The translations under genes and the position numbers were made by a program. This document shows, one piece after another, positions 56,798-64,000 of a stretch of 64,000 nucleotides of DNA. Under the pieces are notes generated by a model that made no database searches, had not been told where the DNA came from, and was given only the letters and a program-made list of their open reading frames with translations. The stretch spans positions 31,596-95,595 of the forward strand of contig JAUICJ010000010.1 of assembly GCA_030427925.1 (NCBI GenBank). Direction: 5' to 3'. The stretch is from Bacteroidia bacterium (lineage in GTDB: Bacteria; Bacteroidota; Bacteroidia; Flavobacteriales_D; Sanyastnellaceae). Positions within the stretch are counted from its first letter, which is position 1; every line of letters starts with the position of its first letter.

Positions 56798-57844
56798 ATG
56801 CTGAATTCAACCGACTCCCTCGTGGACTTGAGCATCGTCGTTCCCTTGTTCAACGAGGAGGAAAGTTTGCCCGAGTTAAAGGCGTGGATCGATCGCGTCC
56901 TTGCGGGACGCACCTATGAGGTGATTTTCGTGGACGACGGCAGCCGGGACGGCTCGTGGGAGGTGATCGAACGCCTGCACGCTGCAGATCCTGAGCGGGT
57001 CGTCGGGTTGCGCTTTGCCCGCAATTACGGGAAAAGCGCAGGGTTGCATACCGGTTTCCAAGCGGCTCGCGGACGGGTGGTCATCACCATGGACGCCGAC
57101 CTGCAGGACAGCCCGGAGGAAATCTTGCCGCTGGAGGCGCAGGTGTTGGAGGACGGGCTGGATTTGGTCAGTGGATGGAAGAAGAAGCGCCACGACCCGT
57201 TGAGCAAAACGATCCCCACGAAGCTCTACAACTGGGCCACCCGCAAAGTCAGCGGCATTGAGTTGCACGACTTCAACTGCGGATTGAAGGCCTATCGCGG
57301 CGACGTGATCAAGGCCATTGAAGTGCAAGGCGAAATGCACCGGTACATCCCCATTCTTGCAAAGAACGCAGGCTTCAACCGCATTGGGGAACGCGTGGTG
57401 CAGCACCAAGCCCGCAAATACGGGTCTTCGAAATTCGGCGTGGAGCGGTTCGTAAACGGCTTCCTCGATTTGATGACCATCGGCTTCATGTCGCGTTTCA
57501 GCCGCAAGCCGATGCACTTGTTTGGCGCGCTGGGCTCGTTGATGTTCCTCGTCAGCGCCTTGGGCTTCGCGTTGATCGCGGGCACGAAGCTGTACTACCT
57601 GCTTCAGGAATCGTGGACAGGTGCGCAGTTTCAGGCCAAAAACATCACCGAGATTTCCGCGTTCTACATTTCGCTCGCTGGTATGATCCTGGGAGCTCAA
57701 TTCTTCCTCGCCGGGTTCCTTGCTGAAATGATTTCGCGCAACGCCTGGGTTCGGATTGATGGCCGCAGCATCAAAAAAAAAGCCCGACTCGAAAGCCGGG
57801 CTTTTTTTATGCTCATCGGTTGCGCAATCAGCGAACGATCATGA
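56798..57844 (+). CDS. Family 2 glycosyltransferase, DPM1/GtrB-like
   Basis: 348 residues. GT-A domain with LSIVVPLFNEEESLPEL, VIFVDDGSRDGSWEV, ARNYGKSAGLHTGF, and the DxD motif TMDADLQDSPEEI. Two C-terminal helices (about 235-265 and 285-312) anchor it. Enzymes of this group move a sugar to undecaprenyl phosphate. The last 23 or so codons run through a terminator hairpin and an A9/T7 tract (KKKARLESRAFF), so the natural stop may be lost or misread. It overlaps the convergent T9SS gene by 17 bp. Confidence 0.88.
   Translation: MLNSTDSLVDLSIVVPLFNEEESLPELKAWIDRVLAGRTYEVIFVDDGSRDGSWEVIERLHAADPERVVGLRFARNYGKSAGLHTGFQAARGRVVITMDADLQDSPEEILPLEAQVLEDGLDLVSGWKKKRHDPLSKTIPTKLYNWATRKVSGIELHDFNCGLKAYRGDVIKAIEVQGEMHRYIPILAKNAGFNRIGERVVQHQARKYGSSKFGVERFVNGFLDLMTIGFMSRFSRKPMHLFGALGSLMFLVSALGFALIAGTKLYYLLQESWTGAQFQAKNITEISAFYISLAGMILGAQFFLAGFLAEMISRNAWVRIDGRSIKKKARLESRAFFMLIGCAISERS
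57772..57808. terminator. Bidirectional terminator inside the 3' end of the glycosyltransferase gene
   Basis: GCCCG (57782-57786) and CGGGC (57797-57801) with flanking A9 and T7 form a typical hairpin. It lies before the glycosyltransferase stop codon (57842-57844) and 20 bp past the stop of the convergent T9SS cargo gene. Confidence 0.85.
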
Positions 57845-60539
57845 TGGGAGCGTTCCCCGTGCGTTGACCTTGGTTCACTTGAATCAAGTACATTCCAGCG
57901 GGCCATTCCTGCGTGCTCAGTCGAGGCTGAAGTCCTTCCGCAATGCGCGACTGGTGCACCACCTTCCCGGTCAAATCGCGCACCGTAACGTCGATCGGGA
58001 AGTGTTGGTCCCAACCGTTTCCTGCAATGTTGATGACGTTCTCCGTGGGGTTCGGGTAAGGCGTAAACGCGATGGTTTCGTCGAATTCCCATGGGGAGCC
58101 TCCGTAGCCGTCGAATCCGTTCTCACCGCATTCAGCCCCCAGGCCAAACCCTTCCTCCATGACGCTTGAGTCGTCCGCCACCATCGAAAGCATGGTGCCA
58201 TCCTCCAAGGTCATGGAAGCAAACGATCCGTTCAACGAAGCGCCGCCGAAGCTTTCCAACCTGAAGTCATAGCATCCGTCAACCAGGCACGCTGAAGCGC
58301 TCCACGCTCCCCCTTGGATGACGCCTTCGGTCATGATTTCGCCCGCCTCGTTCGTGATTTCAAACCACGCGTCCGTGAGGGCGAGGATTGCGAAATCCAC
58401 TTCCTGTCCAACCGGGCAGGCGCTCGGATAAATGCACGAACCGTCATCGATAATCGCCAAGGGATTGAAATTGCTCGCCGCCGGATCCGTGCACCCCACG
58501 GTGCCCTCTTCGCAAGCCCCGAACCAGCCGAAGACCTCGGTCGCTTCCGTGGCCGAGTAGGGGAGTTCTCCGCCTCCGATTTGGAAGCCCTGGGCGTCCA
58601 ACCACCAGTAACCGCCGTTCCAACCATAGCCGCCGTCGTTGTTGGTCATGGTGACGGTGTAGCACATTTCAGGATCCAGGCACACGTCAACGTAAACGAT
58701 GGCCATGTCGCTGTACCCTTGTTGGTCATAGAGTACGCTGCCGTCCGATGCGGTGATGTTCAGTCCGACGGCTTGGCCATTGGAGAACGTGCAGACGTAA
58801 AGCGTGCTGGGGATTCCGTTGTCGCAGACCAGCGGGTAGTTGCACGACCCGTTGTCGAACGTGGCCGTCGGGTTGTAATTCAGTGCTGCTGGATCCGTGC
58901 AACCACCGATTTCGTAAACGCACGGTTCATCGGTTCCCACGCCCCACCCGAACGTGGCACTGTAGGCACCGGCCTCCAAGGTGAATACCGTGGTGTCCCC
59001 GGCGGCAGTGACCGTTGCGGTGGCACCGTCGCCGGACCACGTTTCATAGAGGAAGAAGTTGTAGCAACCCGGAGCCAAACATCCAATGCCCATGGCCACT
59101 CCATCCAACGTGTAGGACACCACGTTGGGGTAGTCGCTACCCAATGGGTTGGTCACATAGAAGTACGGCGGGTACTCGGCGGTGGGATTCAATGAGGCCA
59201 ATTCGAGGGTCACCTGGATTTGGTCCGATGTGCACGCAGGAGCGTACACGCACGATTGGTTCACGGTGGCTTCCGGGTTGTAATTCAACGCCTCCGGATC
59301 GGTGCAGCCTGCAATCGGCTGGTTGTTGCAGTCTCCAATCCACGCGATGTTCAACCCCCAACATTCCGCTTCGCACAAGTTGTTCAACGTCACGTATCCG
59401 CCTGCAGTCCAGTCCCAAACGCAAACCGGTTCATCCCCGGCGTCTTCGCAATCGCAGCTCGGCAAGCAGCTTCCATCGTTCCAATCCGCCTCCGGGTTGA
59501 AGTTCGGAGCTTCAGGGTCCGTGCATCCCGGCACGCTTTCGCAGGCCCCGTCTACGGAAAAGAGGAAGGTCGCCGAAGTGGAATCGTCGGACAACGTGAT
59601 GTTGTAAACGGCGACGGTGCCTCCGAGGATGGAAAAGTATCCGTTATTCCAGCCGAAATTCCCCGCAGTATTGGTCAAAGTCGCGGTGTAACATCCAGCT
59701 TCCAAACACAGGTCCTCGTAAATGATGGCCCCATTGTTGAATCCATCCTGTGCGTAGAGCACCGAGCCCGATTCGTGCACGATGTCGATGGCCACCTCGT
59801 TTCCGTTGTTGAAGGTGCAGAGGTAGAATGTGGCGGGCACACTGCCCTCATCGCAGGGGCTGATGCAGCTTCCATCGTCATACGTTGCGTTTGGGTCAAA
59901 GTTCACCGCTGCAGCATCCGTGCATCCGCCCGTTTCGCTCGTGCAATCCCACTCATCCAAAACGAATGCTCCATCGCACAGCGCCCAACAGGGGCCGGGA
60001 TACCACATGATTTCGTTGGAATTGGGATTCCAAGCGCATACCGGGTCAGCGACTTCGTTTTCGCATCCTGAACAGTCTTCCAACTGGATGCACGACCCGT
60101 CATCGACCAATGCGTACGGGTTGAAGTTCAATGCGGTGGGGTCGGTGCAGCCCGCAACGTCAACACCACAACCTCCATTCACCGAAACGTCCACCGCGCT
60201 CGACGAGCCCGAGTCAATCGTAAACGGCCCCCAAACCTGTCCAGAAAACTCAACGAGCGTCCATTGCGCTCCGTTCCATCCGTCTCCGAAGCTGTCGAAC
60301 ATTTCCAACACGTGGCATCCTTCTCCCAAGCAAACGACCTCGGTTTGGGTTTCTCCATCGGGATATCCACCCCCTGAGGCAATCAAGGTCCCGGTTTCGT
60401 CAACGAGGGACCAGCTGACCTCCGAGCCCCACAAGCCGCTTTCAAAAGCGATGACGGCAGGCTGATCGCACTCCTGAGCGACCGAATTGAAAGCCGTCAG
60501 AATGAACAAAGCAAGCAGACTGAATGAATTGAATCGCAT
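57828..60539 (-). CDS. T9SS-exported protein with GCTDP calcium-type repeats
   Basis: 903 residues with a signal peptide (SLLALFILTAFNSVAQ). Six copies of a roughly 22-residue repeat of the form GCTDPxAxNFNPxAxxDDGSC, spaced by beta-rich domains that themselves repeat (about 100-130 residues, sharing phrases such as STLYVCTFSNGQ and VLYDQQGY). The C-terminus is a T9SS type A signal, FTPYPNPTENVINIAGN through MYLIQVNQGQRTGN. It should be exported across the outer membrane and kept at the cell surface or released. It may be an adhesin; no catalytic domain is seen. Start chosen at the signal peptide Met, 60539. Confidence 0.92.
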   Translation of the reverse strand: MRFNSFSLLALFILTAFNSVAQECDQPAVIAFESGLWGSEVSWSLVDETGTLIASGGGYPDGETQTEVVCLGEGCHVLEMFDSFGDGWNGAQWTLVEFSGQVWGPFTIDSGSSSAVDVSVNGGCGVDVAGCTDPTALNFNPYALVDDGSCIQLEDCSGCENEVADPVCAWNPNSNEIMWYPGPCWALCDGAFVLDEWDCTSETGGCTDAAAVNFDPNATYDDGSCISPCDEGSVPATFYLCTFNNGNEVAIDIVHESGSVLYAQDGFNNGAIIYEDLCLEAGCYTATLTNTAGNFGWNNGYFSILGGTVAVYNITLSDDSTSATFLFSVDGACESVPGCTDPEAPNFNPEADWNDGSCLPSCDCEDAGDEPVCVWDWTAGGYVTLNNLCEAECWGLNIAWIGDCNNQPIAGCTDPEALNYNPEATVNQSCVYAPACTSDQIQVTLELASLNPTAEYPPYFYVTNPLGSDYPNVVSYTLDGVAMGIGCLAPGCYNFFLYETWSGDGATATVTAAGDTTVFTLEAGAYSATFGWGVGTDEPCVYEIGGCTDPAALNYNPTATFDNGSCNYPLVCDNGIPSTLYVCTFSNGQAVGLNITASDGSVLYDQQGYSDMAIVYVDVCLDPEMCYTVTMTNNDGGYGWNGGYWWLDAQGFQIGGGELPYSATEATEVFGWFGACEEGTVGCTDPAASNFNPLAIIDDGSCIYPSACPVGQEVDFAILALTDAWFEITNEAGEIMTEGVIQGGAWSASACLVDGCYDFRLESFGGASLNGSFASMTLEDGTMLSMVADDSSVMEEGFGLGAECGENGFDGYGGSPWEFDETIAFTPYPNPTENVINIAGNGWDQHFPIDVTVRDLTGKVVHQSRIAEGLQPRLSTQEWPAGMYLIQVNQGQRTGNAPIMIVR
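58430..60160 (-). repeat. Six GCTDP/DDGSC repeats inside the T9SS cargo gene
   Basis: Copies begin GCTDPTALNFNP, GCTDAAAVNFDP, GCTDPEAPNFNP, GCTDPEALNYNP, GCTDPAALNYNP and GCTDPAASNFNP, most ending (D/N)(D/N)GSC. The fourth copy has lost the DDG (VNQSC). The Asp/Asn-rich, two-Cys pattern suggests calcium-stabilised, disulfide-closed loops. Span given is approximate. Confidence 0.85.
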
Positions 60540-60592
60540 GGCATTTGGATGTTGATACATGAGAAGAACAACCCCTGTTAGAAAAGGTTGCA

Positions 60593-61750
60593 TCACCCGG
60601 AAATCACTCCGGAGCCGATGAGCTCGTTGCCTGCGTACCAGGCGGCGAACTGGCCCGAGGCGACGCCGGTTTGGGGCGCGTCAAAGGTGAGGCGGATTCG
60701 GTCGCCAAGGTGCTCCATCGTGCCGGTTTGCAGCGGCTGACGGTACCGAATGCGCAGGTGCCAATCGTCTCGTTTCTCGCCCGGCTGGAGGGCCAAATCG
60801 GGACGCACCCAATGCATTTCCTCTGCAGCGATGTACAACGCGTGGCGTTCGAGGCCCGGGTGGGATTCGCTTTGGCCTACGAAGAGCGTGTTCGTCTCCA
60901 CGTTCTTTTCCAGCACGAACAGCGGCTCGGGCTTGCCGCCCACGTTGATGCCGCGGCGCTGGCCCACCGTGAAGAAATGCGCTCCGGGATGCGTGCCCAC
61001 CGCCGTGCCGTCCGCCGGGGTCCAGTGGATGGGCTCCGCAGGGTCCGCGTGCTGGGCGAACCGCGGATGATCGGCCGAAATTTCCACGATGGTCCCCGTT
61101 TTCGGTTCGAGCTGTTGTTGAAGGAACTCGGGGAGCCGGACTTTGCCGATGAAGCACAGTCCTTGGCTGTCCTTTTTTTCCGCGGTCGGCAATCCGATTT
61201 GGCGGGCCAAATCCCGCACCTCCGGCTTCAACATCCCGCCGATGGGAAAGCGCGCGGCCTCCAACTGGGCTTGGGTCAACTGGCACAGGAAGTAGCTCTG
61301 GTCCTTGTTCGGATCGCGCCCGGCGAGCAACCGGTAGGTCGGGCCTTCCGGTCCATCCACGACCTCGCGCTGGCAATAATGCCCGGTCGCGACGGCTTCC
61401 GCCCCGAGGTCGCGCGCCGCCTGCAAGAACAGGTCGAACTTGATTTCGCGGTTGCAGAGCACATCGGGATTTGGCGTGCGCCCTGCGGCGTACTCATCGA
61501 ACATGTAATTCACGATGCGCTCCTTGTACTGGGCACTCATGTCCAACACCTGAAACGGAATGCCCAAATGTTCCGCCACCAGCATGGCGTCTTGGCTGTC
61601 GTCCACCCAAGGACACGCCTCGTCAATGATGACGCTGGCATCGTGCCAATTCCGCATGAACAACCCGATGACTTCATGGCCTTCCTCGACCAACAAATGA
61701 GCGGCAACGCTGGAGTCCACGCCGCCTGACAAACCGACCACAATGCGCAT
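60593..61750 (-). CDS. mnmA: tRNA-specific 2-thiouridylase
   Basis: 385 residues. It adds sulfur at U34 of tRNAs for Lys, Glu and Gln. PP-loop SGGVDSSVAAHLL at the N-terminus, catalytic Cys in NPDVLCNREIKFD, the second Cys in DSQGLCFIGKVRLPEFL, then the beta-barrel domain (about 280-385) with GQRRGINVGG. The start at 61750 gives MRIVVGLSGGVDSS, the usual beginning. A perfect promoter core lies 4 nt upstream. Confidence 0.97.
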   Translation of the reverse strand: MRIVVGLSGGVDSSVAAHLLVEEGHEVIGLFMRNWHDASVIIDEACPWVDDSQDAMLVAEHLGIPFQVLDMSAQYKERIVNYMFDEYAAGRTPNPDVLCNREIKFDLFLQAARDLGAEAVATGHYCQREVVDGPEGPTYRLLAGRDPNKDQSYFLCQLTQAQLEAARFPIGGMLKPEVRDLARQIGLPTAEKKDSQGLCFIGKVRLPEFLQQQLEPKTGTIVEISADHPRFAQHADPAEPIHWTPADGTAVGTHPGAHFFTVGQRRGINVGGKPEPLFVLEKNVETNTLFVGQSESHPGLERHALYIAAEEMHWVRPDLALQPGEKRDDWHLRIRYRQPLQTGTMEHLGDRIRLTFDAPQTGVASGQFAAWYAGNELIGSGVISG

Positions 61751-61754
61751 GGCC

Positions 61755-61762
61755 CAAAAGTA
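61755..61762 (-). promoter_or_regulatory. Promoter -7 element of mnmA
   Basis: TACTTTTG on the minus strand is an exact TAnnTTTG, 4 nt before the mnmA ATG. Confidence 0.6.
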
Positions 61763-61801
61763 CGACCTTACCCGCAACTCTCAGGTCACCTGCAATTCCC
61801 T

Positions 61802-61809
61802 TATATTCG
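61802..61809 (+). promoter_or_regulatory. Promoter -7 element of the ECF sigma gene
   Basis: TATATTCG fits TAnnTTyG and lies 53 nt before the sigma factor ATG, giving a leader of about 50 nt. Confidence 0.45.
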
Positions 61810-61862
61810 CAGAAGGTTTGGTTTTCATCTTGTTGCATCTTTTGAGGCAACCCTTTCACAAC

Positions 61863-62459
61863 ATGAACGTCTCGAACTCAGCGCAGCATGCGTCCGACTC
61901 AGAACTCCGCCCCATCATTGAAGGGTGCAAGCGGGGTGAGCGACGGGCGCAGCAACAAGTGTTTGAGCGGTATTACCGCTTGATGTTTGGGGTGTGCTTG
62001 CGCTACATTTCGGACCACGATTCGGTCCAAGATGTGTTGCAAGAAGGGTTCCTGAAGGTGTTCTCGAACATCGAAGGATACACTTCGAAAGGTTCTTTTG
62101 AAGGTTGGATCCGCCGCATCATGGTCAACACGTCCATTGACTTCATCCGCCGCAAGCGCGCAGCAGGGTGGGAGTCAGGGGATGAAGCGACCATGGAGGG
62201 GCTCGAGAGCGATGAGCCGTTGCCTGATGAACTGGACGAAGAAGTCGGGTTTACCGTGCAAGACGTGCTTCAAGCGATGGAGCGCCTGACTCCGGTCTAC
62301 CGAGCGGTGTTCAATCTCTACGTGTTTGAAAACTTGGGACACCAGGAAATTTCTGAGGAACTCGGAATTTCCGTCGGGACGTCCAAGTCGAACCTGGCAA
62401 AGGCCAGGCGGAACATTCGAAACCACTTGCTCACCCGGAAGGGAGAGTCGGTTAAATAA
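61863..62459 (+). CDS. ECF-type RNA polymerase sigma factor
   Basis: 198 residues. Region 2 (about 35-105) has QQVFERYYRLMFGVCLRYI, DVLQEGFLKVFSNI and GSFEGWIRRIMVNTSIDFIRR. An acidic linker with MEGLESDEPLPDELDEE follows. Region 4 (about 140-195) is VYRAVFNLYVFENLGHQEIS with the helix-turn-helix EELGISVGTSKSNLAKARR. The start at 61863 is the first Met before the conserved part; the longer open frame overlaps mnmA's promoter. The membrane protein 12 bp downstream is its likely regulator. Confidence 0.95.
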   Translation: MNVSNSAQHASDSELRPIIEGCKRGERRAQQQVFERYYRLMFGVCLRYISDHDSVQDVLQEGFLKVFSNIEGYTSKGSFEGWIRRIMVNTSIDFIRRKRAAGWESGDEATMEGLESDEPLPDELDEEVGFTVQDVLQAMERLTPVYRAVFNLYVFENLGHQEISEELGISVGTSKSNLAKARRNIRNHLLTRKGESVK

Positions 62460-62471
62460 ACTCACCTCGGA

Positions 62472-63770
62472 ATGCCTGAGATGAATCGATTTGATGAACA
62501 ATTGAAGGAAGCCTTTGCTCGGTTCGAGCCGGAGGTGACTCCTGATTTTACTGCATTGGAGGAGCAAATGAACCAACGTGCAGACGGAGGCCGCTCGGAA
62601 TTGTCCCGGCGCTACCGGTCTGCGCGCCGTGTTGCTGCTGCTTCATCGGCCATCGCCTTGGGTTTGATGAGTTGGCTCCTGCTCCGCGACGAGCCGCCTG
62701 TGGTTGAAGAGGTGAATCCCGAGTTGGGCTGGGTGAAATTCGACGGTGGTTCCGGCGTGGGCATGTCCGCAGCAGGGGCGTCAGAAGAGGCTTCAGCGCG
62801 CACGACCGATGCCGTTGTGATTCCAAATCGGGAGGTGCAATCGGATGCAGCGGAGCCGCGGGAGTTCGCGGTGCCAGTCCGAGGTGAACGCAGCGAAACG
62901 CCCCATTCTGGAGGGGGTGTTGCTGCCAATCTGGCGACTAGCGGAACAGCCGAAGCTTCCCGAGCCGATGAAGAAGTTCCTGCCGCTTCAGCCGAATCCA
63001 ATCGTCTCCTTGGGTTTGCAAGTTCCGTTCAGGAAGCGTGCGAAGGCACGGAAGTGTCCTTCAAGCTCGACGGGGATTGGGCCGAAGGCTCGTTTTTGTG
63101 GAATTTCGGGGATGGGTCATTCAGCAGCGAGTCCGAGCCCGCCCACGTGTTTGACCGCCCCGGTACGTATGACATCACGATTTCCGTAAGGAGCCACAAC
63201 GATGGGCAAATCCGAACCCGAACGGTGGAGAACATGATCGTGGTTCGTCCGCGTCCGGAGGCGAAATTGAACTGGAAACTTCCGAAGGCCATGTCGGGCA
63301 AGGAAGTTGAAGTCCAATTGGAGAACCAAACCGAACGTTCGAGCAGCTCGACGTGGCTCATCGGCGAAGAGAAATTGAACCAGAGCACCACGCAGCTCAA
63401 GGTTCCTGGAGAATACCCGGTCCACCTGATTGCAAGCAACGCCTACGGTTGCCAAGACCATGAGGCGGCTACCCTCCGTCTTGGAGACCGGTTGTCAGCA
63501 GGAGCGCCCGCGTCGTTCTCGCCCGACGGCGATGGCCGTTATGACGTGTTCTTGCCGAGGGCAGCCAAGGAAGCTGATGGTCCGTGGGTGTTGAGGGTGT
63601 TCGATGCGCAAGAGCGGGAGGTGTTCCGAACGGAAAACGCGTTGGCCCCCTGGGAGGGCCAGGGCCTCCAAGGAGAGCGGGTCCCCCGTGGACGGTACCA
63701 TTGGACGCTTTCAACGAACGACCGAGATGGCAACCCCATGTTGTATTCGGATGTCGTGCGGGTTGAGTGA
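62472..63770 (+). CDS. Membrane-anchored PKD and CHU_C-like protein, possible anti-sigma partner
   Basis: 432 residues. A cytoplasmic stretch of about 53 residues (NRFDEQLKEAFARFEPEV) resembles the short helical N-terminus of Bacteroidota anti-sigma-like proteins. One helix follows (about 54-71, AAASSAIALGLMSWLLL), then a low-complexity Ala/Glu linker, a PKD domain (about 183-255, WNFGDGSFSSESEPAHVF and GTYDITISV), an Ig-like domain, and a C-terminal domain of the gliding-motility/CHU_C type (FSPDGDGRYDVFLP to the end). There is no cleavable signal peptide. ATG 62481 is the alternative start. Confidence 0.85.
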   Translation: MPEMNRFDEQLKEAFARFEPEVTPDFTALEEQMNQRADGGRSELSRRYRSARRVAAASSAIALGLMSWLLLRDEPPVVEEVNPELGWVKFDGGSGVGMSAAGASEEASARTTDAVVIPNREVQSDAAEPREFAVPVRGERSETPHSGGGVAANLATSGTAEASRADEEVPAASAESNRLLGFASSVQEACEGTEVSFKLDGDWAEGSFLWNFGDGSFSSESEPAHVFDRPGTYDITISVRSHNDGQIRTRTVENMIVVRPRPEAKLNWKLPKAMSGKEVEVQLENQTERSSSSTWLIGEEKLNQSTTQLKVPGEYPVHLIASNAYGCQDHEAATLRLGDRLSAGAPASFSPDGDGRYDVFLPRAAKEADGPWVLRVFDAQEREVFRTENALAPWEGQGLQGERVPRGRYHWTLSTNDRDGNPMLYSDVVRVE

Positions 63771-63798
63771 GGAGCTTAACCTGTTCAACTTGAACCTG

Positions 63799-63827
63799 AA
63801 AGGCGGCCGAACCAGCCGCCTTTCTTC
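63799..63827 (+). terminator. Terminator after the sigma factor operon
   Basis: AAAGGCGGC (63799-63807) and GCCGCCTTT (63815-63823) pair around a 7-nt loop, followed by a short T-rich tail. It lies 28 bp past the stop. Confidence 0.8.
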
Positions 63828-63950
63828 TTGTCCTTTCCCGGCTGCGAACAGTGCAAGCCCGATGGTGCTGTTTTTCGTGGAAAAAGTCGTGTAAACAAGC
63901 AACCTTTTGCGCGTCTCGGGGTTATGAGGATGTAAGAATTTAGCAGCGAT

Positions 63951-64000
63951 ATGGACGTGGAATTCGAAAGGCTGAAGATGAAAGAATTGAGAGGGAATCA
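63951..64000 (+). CDS. Possible start of a further gene, cut by the window end
   Basis: An ATG opens a frame of 16 codons (MDVEFERLKMKELRGN) to the window edge. It is too short to identify, and no clear promoter core is seen close by. The preceding 120 bp holds only the terminator and otherwise featureless sequence. Confidence 0.25.
   Translation, partial: MDVEFERLKMKELRGN

Overview
The window is 64 kb of chromosome from a fairly GC-rich member of the Bacteroidota (Flavobacteriales-like on gene content). Supporting signs are a type IX secretion (T9SS) type A sorting signal, a PorE-like TPR/PD40/OmpA protein, a CHU_C-like domain, DUF4920, DUF4199 and DUF6438 proteins, S46 dipeptidyl-peptidase, a short SRP RNA, almost no Shine-Dalgarno sequences, and repeated use of the Bacteroidota promoter core TAnnTTTG. 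The species cannot be named from sequence alone. Genes are packed tightly, mostly with ATGA-type overlaps. No stretch over 300 bp lacks a gene, and I found no insertion sequence, prophage, CRISPR array or tRNA.

Layout. 1-3.6 kb (+): a maltose operon with a truncated BadF-type sugar kinase, beta-phosphoglucomutase and a GH65 maltose phosphorylase. 3.6-7.8 kb (-): a secreted lamin-tail protein, exonuclease III, an Ate-like aminoacyl transferase, and an SPFH/NfeD pair. 7.8-9.5 kb: coaE, rpe and clpS. 9.5-14.3 kb (-): two M16 peptidases, an FtsE-like ATPase and a glycosyltransferase. 14.4-21 kb (+): histidine ammonia-lyase, then a MacAB-like export operon (ATPase, two permeases, adaptor) ending in a membrane methyltransferase. 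21-29 kb (-): an HMA-SDR fusion, gyrB, an outer-membrane barrel and a 1028-residue TPR protein. 29-33 kb (-): DUF4920 lipoprotein, PorE-like protein and a DAACS transporter. 33-37.4 kb: aroC divergent from hutI, then ftcD. 37.5-44.4 kb: rplS, trmD, an aldo/keto reductase, divergent ppc, and an S46 peptidase. 44.5-53.8 kb (-): yidC, kdsC, a DUF2520 protein and a cytochrome c maturation operon ccmB-C-D-E-F. 53.8-64 kb: sirtuin, biotin carboxylase, SRP RNA, DUF4199 with a GtrB-like glycosyltransferase, a large T9SS-exported repeat protein, mnmA, and an ECF sigma factor paired with a membrane-anchored PKD/CHU_C protein.

Functional links: hutH, hutI and ftcD give most of a histidine degradation route, with urocanase not in the window. 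The ccm genes assemble cytochromes c using a Cys-type CcmE.

The most interesting result is a start-site pattern. TAnnTTyG lies only 4-7 nt upstream of the start codon of many unrelated first genes. The SRP RNA gene calibrates box-to-transcript distance within the same window and implies that these mRNAs are leaderless or nearly so. Other items worth a look are the HMA-SDR fusion, the sigma/PKD-CHU_C pair, a terminator hairpin inside the 3' end of a glycosyltransferase gene, a DnaA box in a hairpin loop upstream of gyrB, and several enzymes missing canonical metal ligands.
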